The translations under genes were made by a program, and so were the position numbers. A stretch of 64,000 nt of DNA from Candidatus Jingweiarchaeum tengchongense (lineage in GTDB: Archaea; Nanobdellota; Nanobdellia; Jingweiarchaeales; Jingweiarchaeaceae). Below are positions 17,070 to 25,627 of the stretch, in pieces; the first letter of the stretch is position 1; each line of letters starts with the position of its first letter. The stretch spans positions 62,001 to 126,000 of the forward strand of contig JAPDLJ010000001.1 in assembly GCA_025920705.1 (NCBI GenBank), in the 5' to 3' direction. Below the pieces are notes generated by a model. That model was not told the origin of the DNA. It was given only the letters and a program-made list of their open reading frames with translations, and did not search any database.

Positions 17070-18143
17070 TCATTCAAGCAACCAGTAATTGCCAATCCTA
17101 ACCCTTTCTAAACCCTGTTCCTTGGCAATCTTTAAGCATTTCATTGCAAATTCTTTTTTTGTGAAACCAACGTCATCCATCTCAAACATTGGATGGTATG
17201 CCAACAATACATATGGTATCGTCTTGTCTATTTTAGCAATAAAATTTGCAATTTTACTTATTTCCTCTTCATCGATGTAATATGGAACTAACAACGTTGA
17301 TGCTCTTAGAAATGGCACTTCCGGCCTCTCTTTATGACAATCTGCCAATGCCTTAAAGTTTTCTTTTGTCTTTTTATTACTAACACCACAAAGTGCGATG
17401 TTTAGATTTTCATCGAATGCCTTCAAATCAAACTTTATCCCACCTCCACTTCTCAAACTGATCTCTGCGAATCTTTTCAATATCTCTGTATTCGCGTTTC
17501 CATTTGTTTCAAGACAGAACCTTAGTATTCCTTTCTTCCTTTCACTTGCTTTCTCGCAGATTCTGGTTATCTTATCCAACTGGGGTGATGGATCACCACC
17601 AAAGAAACAAATACAGGTTGTTTTATTATTGATCGAGCCCAAGAATTTGTCATCGCTTATCTTCGGTCTGTGTGCTACTTCCTTCCTAAACTGCCAATTC
17701 TGACAGAATAAACAGTCAAAGTTACAACCTATACAAAAAACAGAGAGGTTGAAATATCCATACTCGGCACTCTGACGAATCGCGTACCTTGGATAACCTG
17801 CACCGCTGCCTCCTGCACAGAATGGCTGAGCAACGCAATTCGTTGGATGTGGATCGTAGTAAGTTGTTGCAATTAACTCATCTTCTCGTATGATTCTATT
17901 TTTCACATTTCTCACAAGTCCACAGAAACCACTCTCATCTCTTGGTATCTCACACTCATTTCCACAAAATTTACACTTTATTCCTTTATTGGGTATTTCA
18001 GCAACAAGGCCAAATTTCTCTCTAGATTTTTTATGTGCCTCTTTTGCCAATTTCAATGCATCTTCATCGTTCCTAATACAATCCAAACACACTTGTAGAG
18101 AATTTGATGCTAAACCTCTTCCGCAAATCTTACATTTCATCAT
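17070..18143 (-). CDS. Radical SAM enzyme of the PflA/PflX (AmmeMemoRadiSam-like) group
   Basis: 357 aa. The N-terminus has two Cys clusters (CKICGRG...CLDC and CKFCGNECEIPRDESGFC) that look like zinc ribbon-type sites. CIGCNFDCLFCQNWQFRKEV contains the radical SAM CX3CX2C motif, and 'CFFGGDPSPQLDKI' is the Gly-rich SAM-binding strand. This layout resembles pyruvate-formate-lyase activase relatives such as PflX and AmmeMemoRadiSam enzymes. Their substrates in archaea are mostly unknown, and no glycyl-radical enzyme is present in the window. It lies three bases downstream of tatD on the same strand, so the two probably form an operon. It starts with ATGATG. Confidence 0.85.
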   Translation of the reverse strand: MMKCKICGRGLASNSLQVCLDCIRNDEDALKLAKEAHKKSREKFGLVAEIPNKGIKCKFCGNECEIPRDESGFCGLVRNVKNRIIREDELIATTYYDPHPTNCVAQPFCAGGSGAGYPRYAIRQSAEYGYFNLSVFCIGCNFDCLFCQNWQFRKEVAHRPKISDDKFLGSINNKTTCICFFGGDPSPQLDKITRICEKASERKKGILRFCLETNGNANTEILKRFAEISLRSGGGIKFDLKAFDENLNIALCGVSNKKTKENFKALADCHKERPEVPFLRASTLLVPYYIDEEEISKIANFIAKIDKTIPYVLLAYHPMFEMDDVGFTKKEFAMKCLKIAKEQGLERVRIGNYWLLE

Positions 18144-18146
18144 TTT

Positions 18147-18896
18147 CTACAAATTTAATATTTTGAATGCGTTTTCTCTTAATTTTATCTCGGCTTCCTG
18201 TTCCTCAATTTTCTTGATCTCAGCAATCTTCTGGACTACTAACTTCACATTGCTTGGTTCATTTCGTTTATTATCCGCACTTAGCACCGGAGAATCAGTT
18301 TCTGTGAGTAATCTATCCATTGGTAAAACTTTAACGAGTGATTGTTTGTATGTACTTCTACAAACATTTGGCGCGATTGAAAAATAGTATCCACGATTAA
18401 TCGCTATTCTCAATTCATGCATATTACCAGTAAAACCGTGTAAAACAACCTTACCGCTGAAATTCCTCAAAATTTCTAGTACATGCATTGTTGCATTTCT
18501 TGAATGAACAATGACTGGTAAATTCATTTCATCAGCAAGGATTAGCATTTTCTTGAAAACTTCAATTGATCTTCTTCTTTGCTCCAAGTCTTTTATCCAG
18601 TGATAATCCAAACCAATCTCAGAAATTGCCGCAATTTTTACATTTGTATTTCTAATGTAATTTATCTCGGCATCTATTTCCCAGTCATTGAAATTTGGAA
18701 CGAATTCAGGATGAAAACCAAGGCAGGCCTTAACATTATTGTACTTCCTTGATAACTCAATTGATTTTCGATTACTCTCTGGCTCTTGACCAGCATTTAA
18801 AATCAGAACATTACTCGCTCTCTTTATCACTTCATCCCTATCATTATCAAAACTCTTGTCATCAAGATGTGCATGAACATCGACGAATCTGAACAT
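18147..18896 (-). CDS. tatD: TatD-family metal-dependent deoxyribonuclease
   Basis: 249 aa, the usual size. The metal-ligand motifs occur in order: FVDVHAHLDD near the start, GFHPEF, ISEIGLDYHW, VIVHSRNA, VVLHGFTGN and LTETDSPVL. These define the TatD TIM-barrel hydrolases, which are Mg-dependent 3'-5' exonucleases acting on DNA and RNA ends and on damaged nucleotides such as D-aminoacyl or abasic products. The protein is cytoplasmic. It has its own TATA-like box in the 32-base gap after the upstream kinase-like gene and is followed by a radical SAM gene three bases on. Confidence 0.93.
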   Translation of the reverse strand: MFRFVDVHAHLDDKSFDNDRDEVIKRASNVLILNAGQEPESNRKSIELSRKYNNVKACLGFHPEFVPNFNDWEIDAEINYIRNTNVKIAAISEIGLDYHWIKDLEQRRRSIEVFKKMLILADEMNLPVIVHSRNATMHVLEILRNFSGKVVLHGFTGNMHELRIAINRGYYFSIAPNVCRSTYKQSLVKVLPMDRLLTETDSPVLSADNKRNEPSNVKLVVQKIAEIKKIEEQEAEIKLRENAFKILNL

Positions 18897-18916
18897 AAAA
18901 AAGAGAATGGTAATTC

Positions 18917-18929
18917 AAATATTTAAATT
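18917..18929 (-). promoter_or_regulatory. TATA-like box for tatD
   Basis: The minus strand reads atttaaatatttg, centred about 26 nt before the tatD ATG at 18896; no ribosome site is seen, so leaderless transcription is likely. Confidence 0.55.
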
Positions 18930-20173
18930 CAATTCAATCTCAGAGCAGCTCTTATATAAGCATGTGTTTGATGAATCTCTATCTTTCTACCTTGATATGT
19001 GCCTGTGTTCAAAAGATAGAAAAGCACATCGTAATCAAACAATTTTCGAAAAAATCTTTCTTCCCTTCCTTTGTCCATTTCAAGTTGGTAAGGATCATAG
19101 AATGGTTCATTTCCATACTTTCCCCATTTTTCTTCTGGACCAGCACCTGGCATGACTCTAAATTTACCTTCTTTCAATATGTCAATTGCTTCATTCTCTT
19201 CCAATCTTCTTATCGGTGGATTTTCCTCGTCCCTGGTCAGTAATAGAACATATTCTAGGTTTGTTTTATCCACAACATTTTCTTTTCCTTTGAAAACTTC
19301 TTTTACATTGCCATATTCATCAGCAATTAACATCGTGAACCTTTCACGTGGAAACATAATTCTTGAGTTCCCATATGACCAATAGCATCTATCCCAACCT
19401 TCATCGAATACGCACTTCCTTCTTTTTTCAATGACACCTCTATAACATGGACCTATTTTTTCTTGGTCATCACTCTTTTGCCTACAATTTTCTTTTTTAA
19501 CAACGACGTTCTCCAATGGCAAGCCATCGAATGACTTGATGAATGTTGGGTGCCTTTCAGCGATTTCAGTTCTCATATACAATTGCTTCTCAGGCTGCTC
19601 AGCTATTACTTCTCCTTTTCCCTCATCAAATGATACGAAAAAGTAATCATCACCAACCACCTTACTAGATCTCACATTGTACAATAACTCATGGAATTGT
19701 GTTGTTTTTCCTGTTCCTGTTGGAGCTATGATTGCTACACCAGAAGACCTGTTATTTCTGTTGAAGCTAACTAATGCGCCATGAACAGGATACTTATTTC
19801 TCTCTTTGAGAATCTCAACCGTTAATCCTAGTGCACCTTTCGATTTTGCGAGACCATAATATTCTGAATTTACTCCAACCGCTATTCTCCTTTCTAAATC
19901 ATAAAATAGACATGGTTCATAGCCTTCAACATTTTTTATGATGTACAATTCGCCATCTACTTTCTTAGAATTTGATCGATGCCAATTCAATTGCCAAAAT
20001 TCTGATACGTGTTGAGAATTCGTCTTCAATTTTATTTTAGCACCACATAAATTTCCGATATGTGTGAAAGGAAGATCTGTGTAGTTTTTGAGGATTTCAT
20101 CTATTTCTCCTTTGTCTTTAAACGTTGGTGGTCTTCTGTCTGGGAATGTGATGTAATTCTTGATTTGTCTCAA
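18929..20173 (-). CDS. P-loop kinase-like protein of the HprK/PEPCK type
   Basis: 414 aa, with a TTG start preceded by AAGGA and a TATA-like stretch about 26 nt upstream. The core shows VHGALVSF, then the P-loop APTGTGKTTQFHELL (about residues 150-164) and VVGDDYFFVSFDEG, a second acidic motif. This order matches the ATP-binding fold shared by HPr kinase/phosphorylase and phosphoenolpyruvate carboxykinase. Other hallmarks of true PEPCK are not evident, and no phosphotransferase (PTS) gene is in the window, so the phosphorylated substrate is unknown. Cys pairs (NCRQK, GPCYRG, KCVFDEGWDRC) lie in the second half and could bind metal. The function is inferred only at the fold level. Confidence 0.65.
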   Translation of the reverse strand: MRQIKNYITFPDRRPPTFKDKGEIDEILKNYTDLPFTHIGNLCGAKIKLKTNSQHVSEFWQLNWHRSNSKKVDGELYIIKNVEGYEPCLFYDLERRIAVGVNSEYYGLAKSKGALGLTVEILKERNKYPVHGALVSFNRNNRSSGVAIIAPTGTGKTTQFHELLYNVRSSKVVGDDYFFVSFDEGKGEVIAEQPEKQLYMRTEIAERHPTFIKSFDGLPLENVVVKKENCRQKSDDQEKIGPCYRGVIEKRRKCVFDEGWDRCYWSYGNSRIMFPRERFTMLIADEYGNVKEVFKGKENVVDKTNLEYVLLLTRDEENPPIRRLEENEAIDILKEGKFRVMPGAGPEEKWGKYGNEPFYDPYQLEMDKGREERFFRKLFDYDVLFYLLNTGTYQGRKIEIHQTHAYIRAALRLN

Positions 20174-20220
20174 TTCCTTCTTTCTTTATTGTTTTTAAGC
20201 TTTTTAAGTGTTGTTGTAAG

Positions 20221-20233
20221 CATAAATATTAAA
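20221..20233 (+). promoter_or_regulatory. TATA-like box for glyS
   Basis: Reads cataaatattaaa, about 31 nt before ATG 20259 in the divergent space between the kinase-like gene and glyS. No ribosome site precedes the ATG. Confidence 0.5.
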
Positions 20234-20248
20234 TTGTTCGAAAACAAT
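20233..20248 (+). repeat. Perfect inverted repeat at the glyS transcription start
   Basis: ATTGTT-CGAA-AACAAT, two 6-base arms around a 4-base spacer. It sits between the TATA-like box and the ATG, where an operator or a start-proximal RNA hairpin would act. Confidence 0.5.
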
Positions 20249-20258
20249 CAGAATAAGC

Positions 20259-21710
20259 ATGAGCAAATATGATGATGTGATGAAACTAGCATTGGAGAGG
20301 GGATTTTTCTTCCAATCAAGTGAAATATATGCAGATGCCCCTGCTGGATTCTGGGAATATGGGCCCCTGGGTACATCGATGAAAAATAAATTAATTCAAC
20401 TTTGGAGAAAGGAACTAGTTAAGAGGGATGAGATGTTGGAAATTGATGGTAGTGTAATAATGCCAGAAGATGTTTTCATTGCAAGCGGACATTTGAAAAG
20501 CTTTGTTGATCCACTTGTAGAATGTAAGAAGTGTAAACAAGTTTTTAGAGCTGATAAAATAATAAGTGAGAAGTCTGGACAGATAGTACCAGAAAGACTT
20601 AGCGAAAAAGAGTTTGATGCGCTAATTTCAAAGTACAATGTGAGGTGTCCAAATTGCAAAGGTGAACTATCAAAAACAAAGATATTCAATATGATGTTCA
20701 AGGTTGGCATTGGTGCGAAGGATGAAAAGGTAGCATATTTAAGACCAGAAACTTGTCAAAGTATATTCGTTGACTTTCCACGTGTATTTAGGACAATGCG
20801 ATGCAAACTGCCAATTGCAATCGCTCAGACTGGGCGTGTTTTCAGAAATGAGATCTCACCTAGGCAATGCTTACTGAGGTTAAGAGAAATAATACAGGCT
20901 GAAATCGAGGTATTTTTCAATCCAAGTAAGGCAAATGAATTTGAAAAATTTGAATCTGTAAAGAAATACAAGTTAAGGATGTGGATCGATGAGAAAATCG
21001 TTGAGATTTCTTGTGAGGATGCGGTAAGTAAGGGTATTATATCAAATAAATTGATCGCATATTATCTCGCGATATTACAACAGTTCTATGAAAAAACAGG
21101 AATAAAAAGGGAGAACATGAGGTTCAGGACACTTGGTGAGGATGAAAAGGCGTTTTATACAAAGCAAGGATTGGATTTTGAAGTTTTAACGAGTGTTGGA
21201 TGGATAGAGCTCGTTGCATGCAATTATAGAACTGATTATGATTTATCAGGACATGCTAAGGAAAGTAAGAAGGATTTCAGTGTGATCGATGATGGGGAAA
21301 AAATAATTCCACATGTATTCGAGTTATCAATGGGAATTGATAGAACTCTATTTTGTATCATGGAAAATTCATTTGAGAGAGAAAAGGAGAGGGATGTGTT
21401 AAAAGTTCCTTTCTATCTAGCACCAATTACCTGCGCTGTATTTCCACTGGTCAATCGTGAGGGAATGCCAGAGAAAGCAAGGGAAATATATGAGATGTTG
21501 AGAAAAAATTTTGATTCATTTTATGATGATAGTGGGAGCATTGGTAGGAGATATAGGAGGATGGATGAAGTTGGATGTCCGTTCTGCATCACGATCGACT
21601 CACAAACAATGAAGGATGATACTGTCACAATCAGAGATAGAGACAGTATGAAACAAGTAAGAGTAAAGATAAATGAATTGAATGATTGGATTAAAAAGAT
21701 GATTGGATGA
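20259..21710 (+). CDS. glyS: Glycyl-tRNA synthetase, archaeal/eukaryotic dimeric class II type
   Basis: 483 aa. It attaches glycine to tRNA-Gly. Diagnostic segments are GFFFQSSEIYADAPAGFWEY near the N-terminus, SGHLKSFVDPLVECKKCKQV and CPNCKGEL (a Cys4 site), YLRPETCQSIFVDF, the motif 2 region RNEISPRQCLLRLREIIQAE, ELVACNYRTDYDLSGHAK, and the C-terminal anticodon-binding domain with GSIGRRYRRMDEVGCPFCIT. It is shorter than the roughly 570 residues I would expect for archaeal homologues, through compact linkers rather than a lost core domain. The start is leaderless (TATA box about 31 nt upstream). Its stop touches the stop of a convergent small gene. Confidence 0.95.
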   Translation: MSKYDDVMKLALERGFFFQSSEIYADAPAGFWEYGPLGTSMKNKLIQLWRKELVKRDEMLEIDGSVIMPEDVFIASGHLKSFVDPLVECKKCKQVFRADKIISEKSGQIVPERLSEKEFDALISKYNVRCPNCKGELSKTKIFNMMFKVGIGAKDEKVAYLRPETCQSIFVDFPRVFRTMRCKLPIAIAQTGRVFRNEISPRQCLLRLREIIQAEIEVFFNPSKANEFEKFESVKKYKLRMWIDEKIVEISCEDAVSKGIISNKLIAYYLAILQQFYEKTGIKRENMRFRTLGEDEKAFYTKQGLDFEVLTSVGWIELVACNYRTDYDLSGHAKESKKDFSVIDDGEKIIPHVFELSMGIDRTLFCIMENSFEREKERDVLKVPFYLAPITCAVFPLVNREGMPEKAREIYEMLRKNFDSFYDDSGSIGRRYRRMDEVGCPFCITIDSQTMKDDTVTIRDRDSMKQVRVKINELNDWIKKMIG

Positions 21711-21896
21711 CTACTCCTCGTATCCAAACATGTCCATTATCTCTCCTGCGCTGAGAGTCCCAAATTTCTCCGCGCATGACTCACATATCTTAACGATCTT
21801 CTTTCTTTCCTGATCACATAAAATTCGAACATTTTTCTTTTCTTTACAAATAGAACAAATGCCCTCTTCAAATCCGAGCGTAATGCCTAATTCCAC
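21711..21896 (-). CDS. Small four-cysteine zinc-binding protein
   Basis: 61 aa with a GTG start. The sequence contains CSICKEKKNVRILC and CESCAEKFG, a CX2C...CX2C arrangement expected to bind one zinc ion, followed by an acidic tail GEIMDMFGYEE. No family name can be given. The protein could be a zinc-ribbon RNA- or protein-binding factor. The reading frame is supported by the Cys spacing, by a TATA-like box about 28 nt upstream of the GTG, and by its exact convergent abutment to glyS. Confidence 0.65.
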   Translation of the reverse strand: MELGITLGFEEGICSICKEKKNVRILCDQERKKIVKICESCAEKFGTLSAGEIMDMFGYEE

Positions 21897-21916
21897 TTTT
21901 ATTTCATGTGGTGCAA

Positions 21917-21930
21917 AAACTTAAATTTTT
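21917..21930. promoter_or_regulatory. Shared bidirectional TATA-like element between the small zinc protein and pheS
   Basis: The near-palindromic core ttaaattt lies about 26 nt before the pheS ATG (21951, plus) and about 28 nt before the small-gene GTG (21896, minus). Both starts lack a ribosome site, so both transcripts would be leaderless. Confidence 0.5.
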
Positions 21931-21950
21931 GCATTTGAATTAAGTAAGAC

Positions 21951-23474
21951 ATGGATGTAAGTGAAGTAGCTGAAAAGTTGCATAGGTTTGAGCGTAGATT
22001 TTTGAAAGCGATTGAGAAATATGGTGAAGGAAAAGAAATAAGTGAAATTTCTAGATTGGCTAATTTAAAAGAAGTTGAAGGGATGCGTGCTGTCCAATGG
22101 TTGAGAAGTAAGGGTTTAATAATTCTGAAGGAGAGACCTAGAGAAAAAATTAGACTTACTCCACTCGGGGAAAAGTATTTAGAAGAAGGATTGCCTGAGG
22201 AAAGATTTTTGAACGTGATCGCTAGTGAAACAAAAAGTTTTAATCAGATCATAGAGCAAGCGAAATTGACAAAGGATGAATTTGATGTTTCAATTGGAAT
22301 ATTGAAAAAGAGGAATTTAATCGATGTCGTTGACAACAAGGTCAAAATCACGCACTTGGGTATTGAAGCAATGAAAAGAAAGAACAAGGAAAGGATGCTT
22401 CTAGAGACATTAAAAGACGGGGAAAAGGGAATCGATGAGATAGGTGAATTAAAAAATGTCATTGGTGAGATGATCAAAAGGGGGCTGGTGAAGAGTGAAT
22501 TAATGGTTGAAAAAAGGATCTTTGTTACAGATATTGGAAAGAAAGTTACTGCTGAAATAAAGGAAGAGATGTTCATTGATCAACTTACTCCAAGCTTGAT
22601 AAAAAAGGGAGAATGGAAGAATGTGAAGTTTAGAAAATACGATATCCTTGCGCCTGTACCTGAAATATTTGCGGGTAAAAAACAAGTATATCTCAATTTT
22701 CTCGATCAAGTGAAGCAGCGATTAGTTGCGCTCGGGTTTCAGGAGGTGAATGGGCCAGTCATTGAAATGATGTTCTTCAATTGTGATGCATTATTTATGC
22801 CACAGGATCATCCAGCAAGGGAGATTCATGATATTTATTTCATAAAAGAACCAAGGTACGGAACACTCTTCAAGTATAAGAAATTCTTTGAAAATGTTGT
22901 AAGAGCACATGAAAAAGGATTCGGTGGATCTAAGGGTTGGGGTTATAAATTCAATGAAATTGAAAGTAAGAGATTAATATTGAGAAGTCATGGAACTGCA
23001 GTTAGTGCTAGAACGATGATGAGCAAGGAATTGAAAATTCCTGGTAGATATTTCACAATTGCGCGTGTTTATAGACCTGATGTGGTTGATTGGAAGCATT
23101 TAACTGAATTCAACCAGTTGGAAGGAATCGCGTTGGATGAAAGCATCACGTTCAGGAACCTGCTTGGAATATTAAAGGAATTTGCAATTTCAATTGCAAA
23201 ATGCAATGAAATGAAATTCGTGCCCAGTTACTATCCATTCACCGAGCCAAGCGTTGATCTTTACTTGAAATTTGGTGATAAGTGGATAGAGGCAGGTGGA
23301 GCAGGTATATTCAGACCAGAAGTAACAATGCCGCTTGGTATAAATGTTCCTGTGATTGCTTGGGGAATTGGTATTGATCGATTGTTTATGCTGAGAGAGG
23401 GAATTAATGACATAAGAAACCTGTTTTCAAGAGACTTGGGATGGTTGAGGAAAAAGGACCTGAAATGCCTGTGA
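21951..23474 (+). CDS. pheS: Phenylalanyl-tRNA synthetase alpha subunit
   Basis: 507 aa. Catalytic subunit of the (alpha-beta)2 enzyme that charges tRNA-Phe. The first ~200 residues hold several winged-helix-like domains (for example ISEISRLANLKEVEGMRAVQ and SIGILKKRNLIDVVDNKV), typical of archaeal and eukaryotic PheS. The class II catalytic domain follows: GPVIEMMFFNCDALFMPQDH (motif 1 region), 'FTIARVYRPDVVDWKHLTEF' (motif 2) and 'MPLGINVPVIAWGIGIDRLF' (motif 3). The gene is leaderless and overlaps pheT by 10 bases, so both subunits are made together. Confidence 0.96.
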   Translation: MDVSEVAEKLHRFERRFLKAIEKYGEGKEISEISRLANLKEVEGMRAVQWLRSKGLIILKERPREKIRLTPLGEKYLEEGLPEERFLNVIASETKSFNQIIEQAKLTKDEFDVSIGILKKRNLIDVVDNKVKITHLGIEAMKRKNKERMLLETLKDGEKGIDEIGELKNVIGEMIKRGLVKSELMVEKRIFVTDIGKKVTAEIKEEMFIDQLTPSLIKKGEWKNVKFRKYDILAPVPEIFAGKKQVYLNFLDQVKQRLVALGFQEVNGPVIEMMFFNCDALFMPQDHPAREIHDIYFIKEPRYGTLFKYKKFFENVVRAHEKGFGGSKGWGYKFNEIESKRLILRSHGTAVSARTMMSKELKIPGRYFTIARVYRPDVVDWKHLTEFNQLEGIALDESITFRNLLGILKEFAISIAKCNEMKFVPSYYPFTEPSVDLYLKFGDKWIEAGGAGIFRPEVTMPLGINVPVIAWGIGIDRLFMLREGINDIRNLFSRDLGWLRKKDLKCL

Positions 23475-25132
23475 TAAGTGTAAATTTGAAAGACCTGGAG
23501 AAGATGATTGGGAAAAACTTACCTAGAAAAATTGATGAATTGAATGATCTATTGTCCTTTTGTAAGGCTGAGATTGAGGAAATGAATGGAGAAGAGGCAC
23601 TGATAGAGATAAAAGATGGTAATCGAATTGACTTGTGGTCAACTGAAGGTTTGGCAAGAGCTTTAAAAGGTGTAATTGGAAAGGAGATAGGTCTAGTAAA
23701 ATATGACTGTGAGGAAACATCCTTAAAGGTATTCGTGGATGTTAGATTAAAAAAAATAAGGCCATACATTGCTTGTGGAATTGTAAAGGGATTGAAGCTG
23801 AGTGATGAATTAATAAAAGAATTTATGCAAATGCAGGAAAAATTGGATACAATATACGGAAGAAAAAGAAAGAAAACATCGATTGGTTTCTATGACTTCG
23901 ATAAAATAAAATTTCCTATTTATTATACGATCTCAGACGGTAATGATAAATTCGTGCCTTTGAATTGCGACAAAGCAATGAATTTGTTTGAAATATTGCA
24001 AAGGACAGAGAAGGGCATCGAATATGGGCACATTTTACATGGATTGAAATTTTATCCAATATTAAAAGATGAGCAAGGTAAAATACTTTCTTTTCCACCC
24101 ATCATCAATTCAAATGATCTTGGAAAAATAACAGAAAAAACAAAGAATATCTTAATCGAGGTGACTGGCACAAATATGGAAGCAGTACTAAATACATTGA
24201 ATGTGATTGTCGCCAATTTGATTGAGCGAGGTGGTAAGGCATTTTCATTAAAGGTTGTTTACAAGAACAAGGAAATTTTGACCCCTTCTTTCAATGAAAT
24301 GAAGATTGAGATAGAAACTGAACAGGTAAACAAGATAATCGGTCTGAAATTGAACCAAGAAGAAATTGCTAAACTGCTGGAAAGGGCGAGATATGGAATC
24401 ATAAGGGCAAGAAAGGATGTTATTTCAATCGTTGTTCCGTTCTATCGCATTGATATCTTACATCCGGTTGATGTCATTGAAGATGTTGCAATCATGTATG
24501 GATATAACAAAATGAAACCGGAGGAACTGAGGATTTACACAACTGGTTCGCTGAGTAGTTCAACAAACTTCATTGATTTAGTAAGGGAATTGATGGTTGG
24601 CTATGGATTCCAGGAAATACTTAGCTTCACATTGATAAACAAAGATACACTTTTCAAGAAAATGAATTTAAAAGAAGAAAGAGTCTTTGAAATTTCAAAT
24701 CCAAAGAGCTTGAACTATAGTTGTTTGAGAAACTCAATTTTGCCAGGTCTGATTGATTTCCTTTCAGTAAATATCCAACACGAATATCCACAACGAATAT
24801 TTGAGTGTGGTGATGTCTTTTTAATTGATGAGAAGGAAGAAAATTGCACAAAACAGGTGAAAAAACTCTGTGCTGTAATCTGTGATAGCAAAGCAAGTTT
24901 TTCGCAGGCAAAATCTTTTGTTGAAGCACTTTCAAGAGACATCGGATTAAAGTTTGAGATTGTTGAGGGTAAGCATGATTCATTCATCAATGGTAGATTC
25001 GGAAAAATCATATGGAACGGTAAGGAGATAGGTTTAATTGGTGAAATACATCCAAAGGTTCTTGAGAACTTCAATATAGAAAATCCAATTTCTTGTTTTG
25101 AGATCGAGATAAGTGAAGGAATGATGAGATGA
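23465..25132 (+). CDS. pheT: Phenylalanyl-tRNA synthetase beta subunit
   Basis: 555 aa from ATG 23465 (MPVISVNLKDLEKMIG), the start that matches archaeal PheT N-termini and has AAAGGA upstream; an in-frame ATG at 23441 would add eight atypical residues. It includes the B1 domain, the B3/B4 editing region (VPLNCDKAMNLFEILQRTEK and neighbouring strands), the B5 DNA-binding-like domain (FYRIDILHPVDVIEDVAIMY) and the inactive class II-like domain near the C-terminus. Length is normal for archaea. The stop overlaps hjc by four bases. Confidence 0.95.
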   Translation: MPVISVNLKDLEKMIGKNLPRKIDELNDLLSFCKAEIEEMNGEEALIEIKDGNRIDLWSTEGLARALKGVIGKEIGLVKYDCEETSLKVFVDVRLKKIRPYIACGIVKGLKLSDELIKEFMQMQEKLDTIYGRKRKKTSIGFYDFDKIKFPIYYTISDGNDKFVPLNCDKAMNLFEILQRTEKGIEYGHILHGLKFYPILKDEQGKILSFPPIINSNDLGKITEKTKNILIEVTGTNMEAVLNTLNVIVANLIERGGKAFSLKVVYKNKEILTPSFNEMKIEIETEQVNKIIGLKLNQEEIAKLLERARYGIIRARKDVISIVVPFYRIDILHPVDVIEDVAIMYGYNKMKPEELRIYTTGSLSSSTNFIDLVRELMVGYGFQEILSFTLINKDTLFKKMNLKEERVFEISNPKSLNYSCLRNSILPGLIDFLSVNIQHEYPQRIFECGDVFLIDEKEENCTKQVKKLCAVICDSKASFSQAKSFVEALSRDIGLKFEIVEGKHDSFINGRFGKIIWNGKEIGLIGEIHPKVLENFNIENPISCFEIEISEGMMR

Positions 25133-25488
25133 GTAGATATGCTGGCGGTGCAAATGTTGAAAGAGAGTTGATACATCACTTATTAAAAAAAGGATATGCG
25201 TGCATGAGGGCTGCTGGTTCTGGAAAGACAAGTTATCCATCCCCTGACATATTCGCTGGTAAGCATGGAAAGATGTTGGCGATAGAGGTCAAATCTTCAA
25301 AAAAAGATGTTGTTTACATTGAGAAAAATGAAATTGATGAATTGCTGAGATGGGCTTCAATTGCTCAATGCATTCCAATTGTAGCTGTGAAGTTCAAAAA
25401 CAAAGGATGGAAATTTTTTAATAATTTCGAAAAAGTTTCAGACAAGTTCTATGCTTTCTCATTTGATAAAGGAGAAGAAGTTTTTTAA
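25129..25488 (+). CDS. hjc: Archaeal Holliday junction resolvase Hjc
   Basis: 119 aa. Resolves four-way DNA junctions made during recombination and fork restart. The nuclease residues are present: E11 in NVEREL, D40 in SPDIF, and E53 and K55 in LAIEVKSS, forming the PD-(D/E)XK core. The RAAGSGKTSYPSPDI segment is the basic loop of the family. Length is normal. It starts on the ATGA overlap with pheT, so it is the last gene of the pheS-pheT-hjc operon. A convergent tRNA gene ends four bases after its stop. Confidence 0.95.
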   Translation: MSRYAGGANVERELIHHLLKKGYACMRAAGSGKTSYPSPDIFAGKHGKMLAIEVKSSKKDVVYIEKNEIDELLRWASIAQCIPIVAVKFKNKGWKFFNNFEKVSDKFYAFSFDKGEEVF

Positions 25489-25492
25489 AACA

Positions 25493-25566
25493 AGCCCCGA
25501 GAGGGATTTGAACCCTCAATCTCCTGTTTACGAGACAGGCGCTCTACCAGGTTGAGCCATCGGGGC
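25493..25566 (-). tRNA. tRNA-Thr (anticodon CGT)
   Basis: 74 nt on the minus strand. Acceptor arms GCCCCGA / TCGGGGC pair over seven bases. The D arm is GCTC...GAGC, the anticodon stem CCTGT / ACAGG encloses loop CTCGTAA (anticodon CGT, reading ACG), and the T arm is GAGGG-TTCAAAT-CCCTC. The discriminator base is T, no CCA is encoded, and there is no intron. Confidence 0.95.
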
Positions 25567-25584
25567 ATTATTTTAGAAGATTTT

Positions 25585-25599
25585 CAAATATTTAAAAAT
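25585..25599 (-). promoter_or_regulatory. TATA-like box for the tRNA-Thr gene
   Basis: The minus strand reads atttttaaatatttg, centred about 26 nt before the mature tRNA 5' end at 25566, so little or no 5' leader is expected. Confidence 0.6.
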
Positions 25600-25627
25600 A
25601 AAGAAGAATACATTGTAAAATTTAAAG

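Noticed and set aside
23441-23474. 34-base pheS/pheT overlap as a sign of frameshift
   Set aside because: A later ATG at 23465 with a ribosome site gives the family's normal N-terminus and only 10 bases of overlap.
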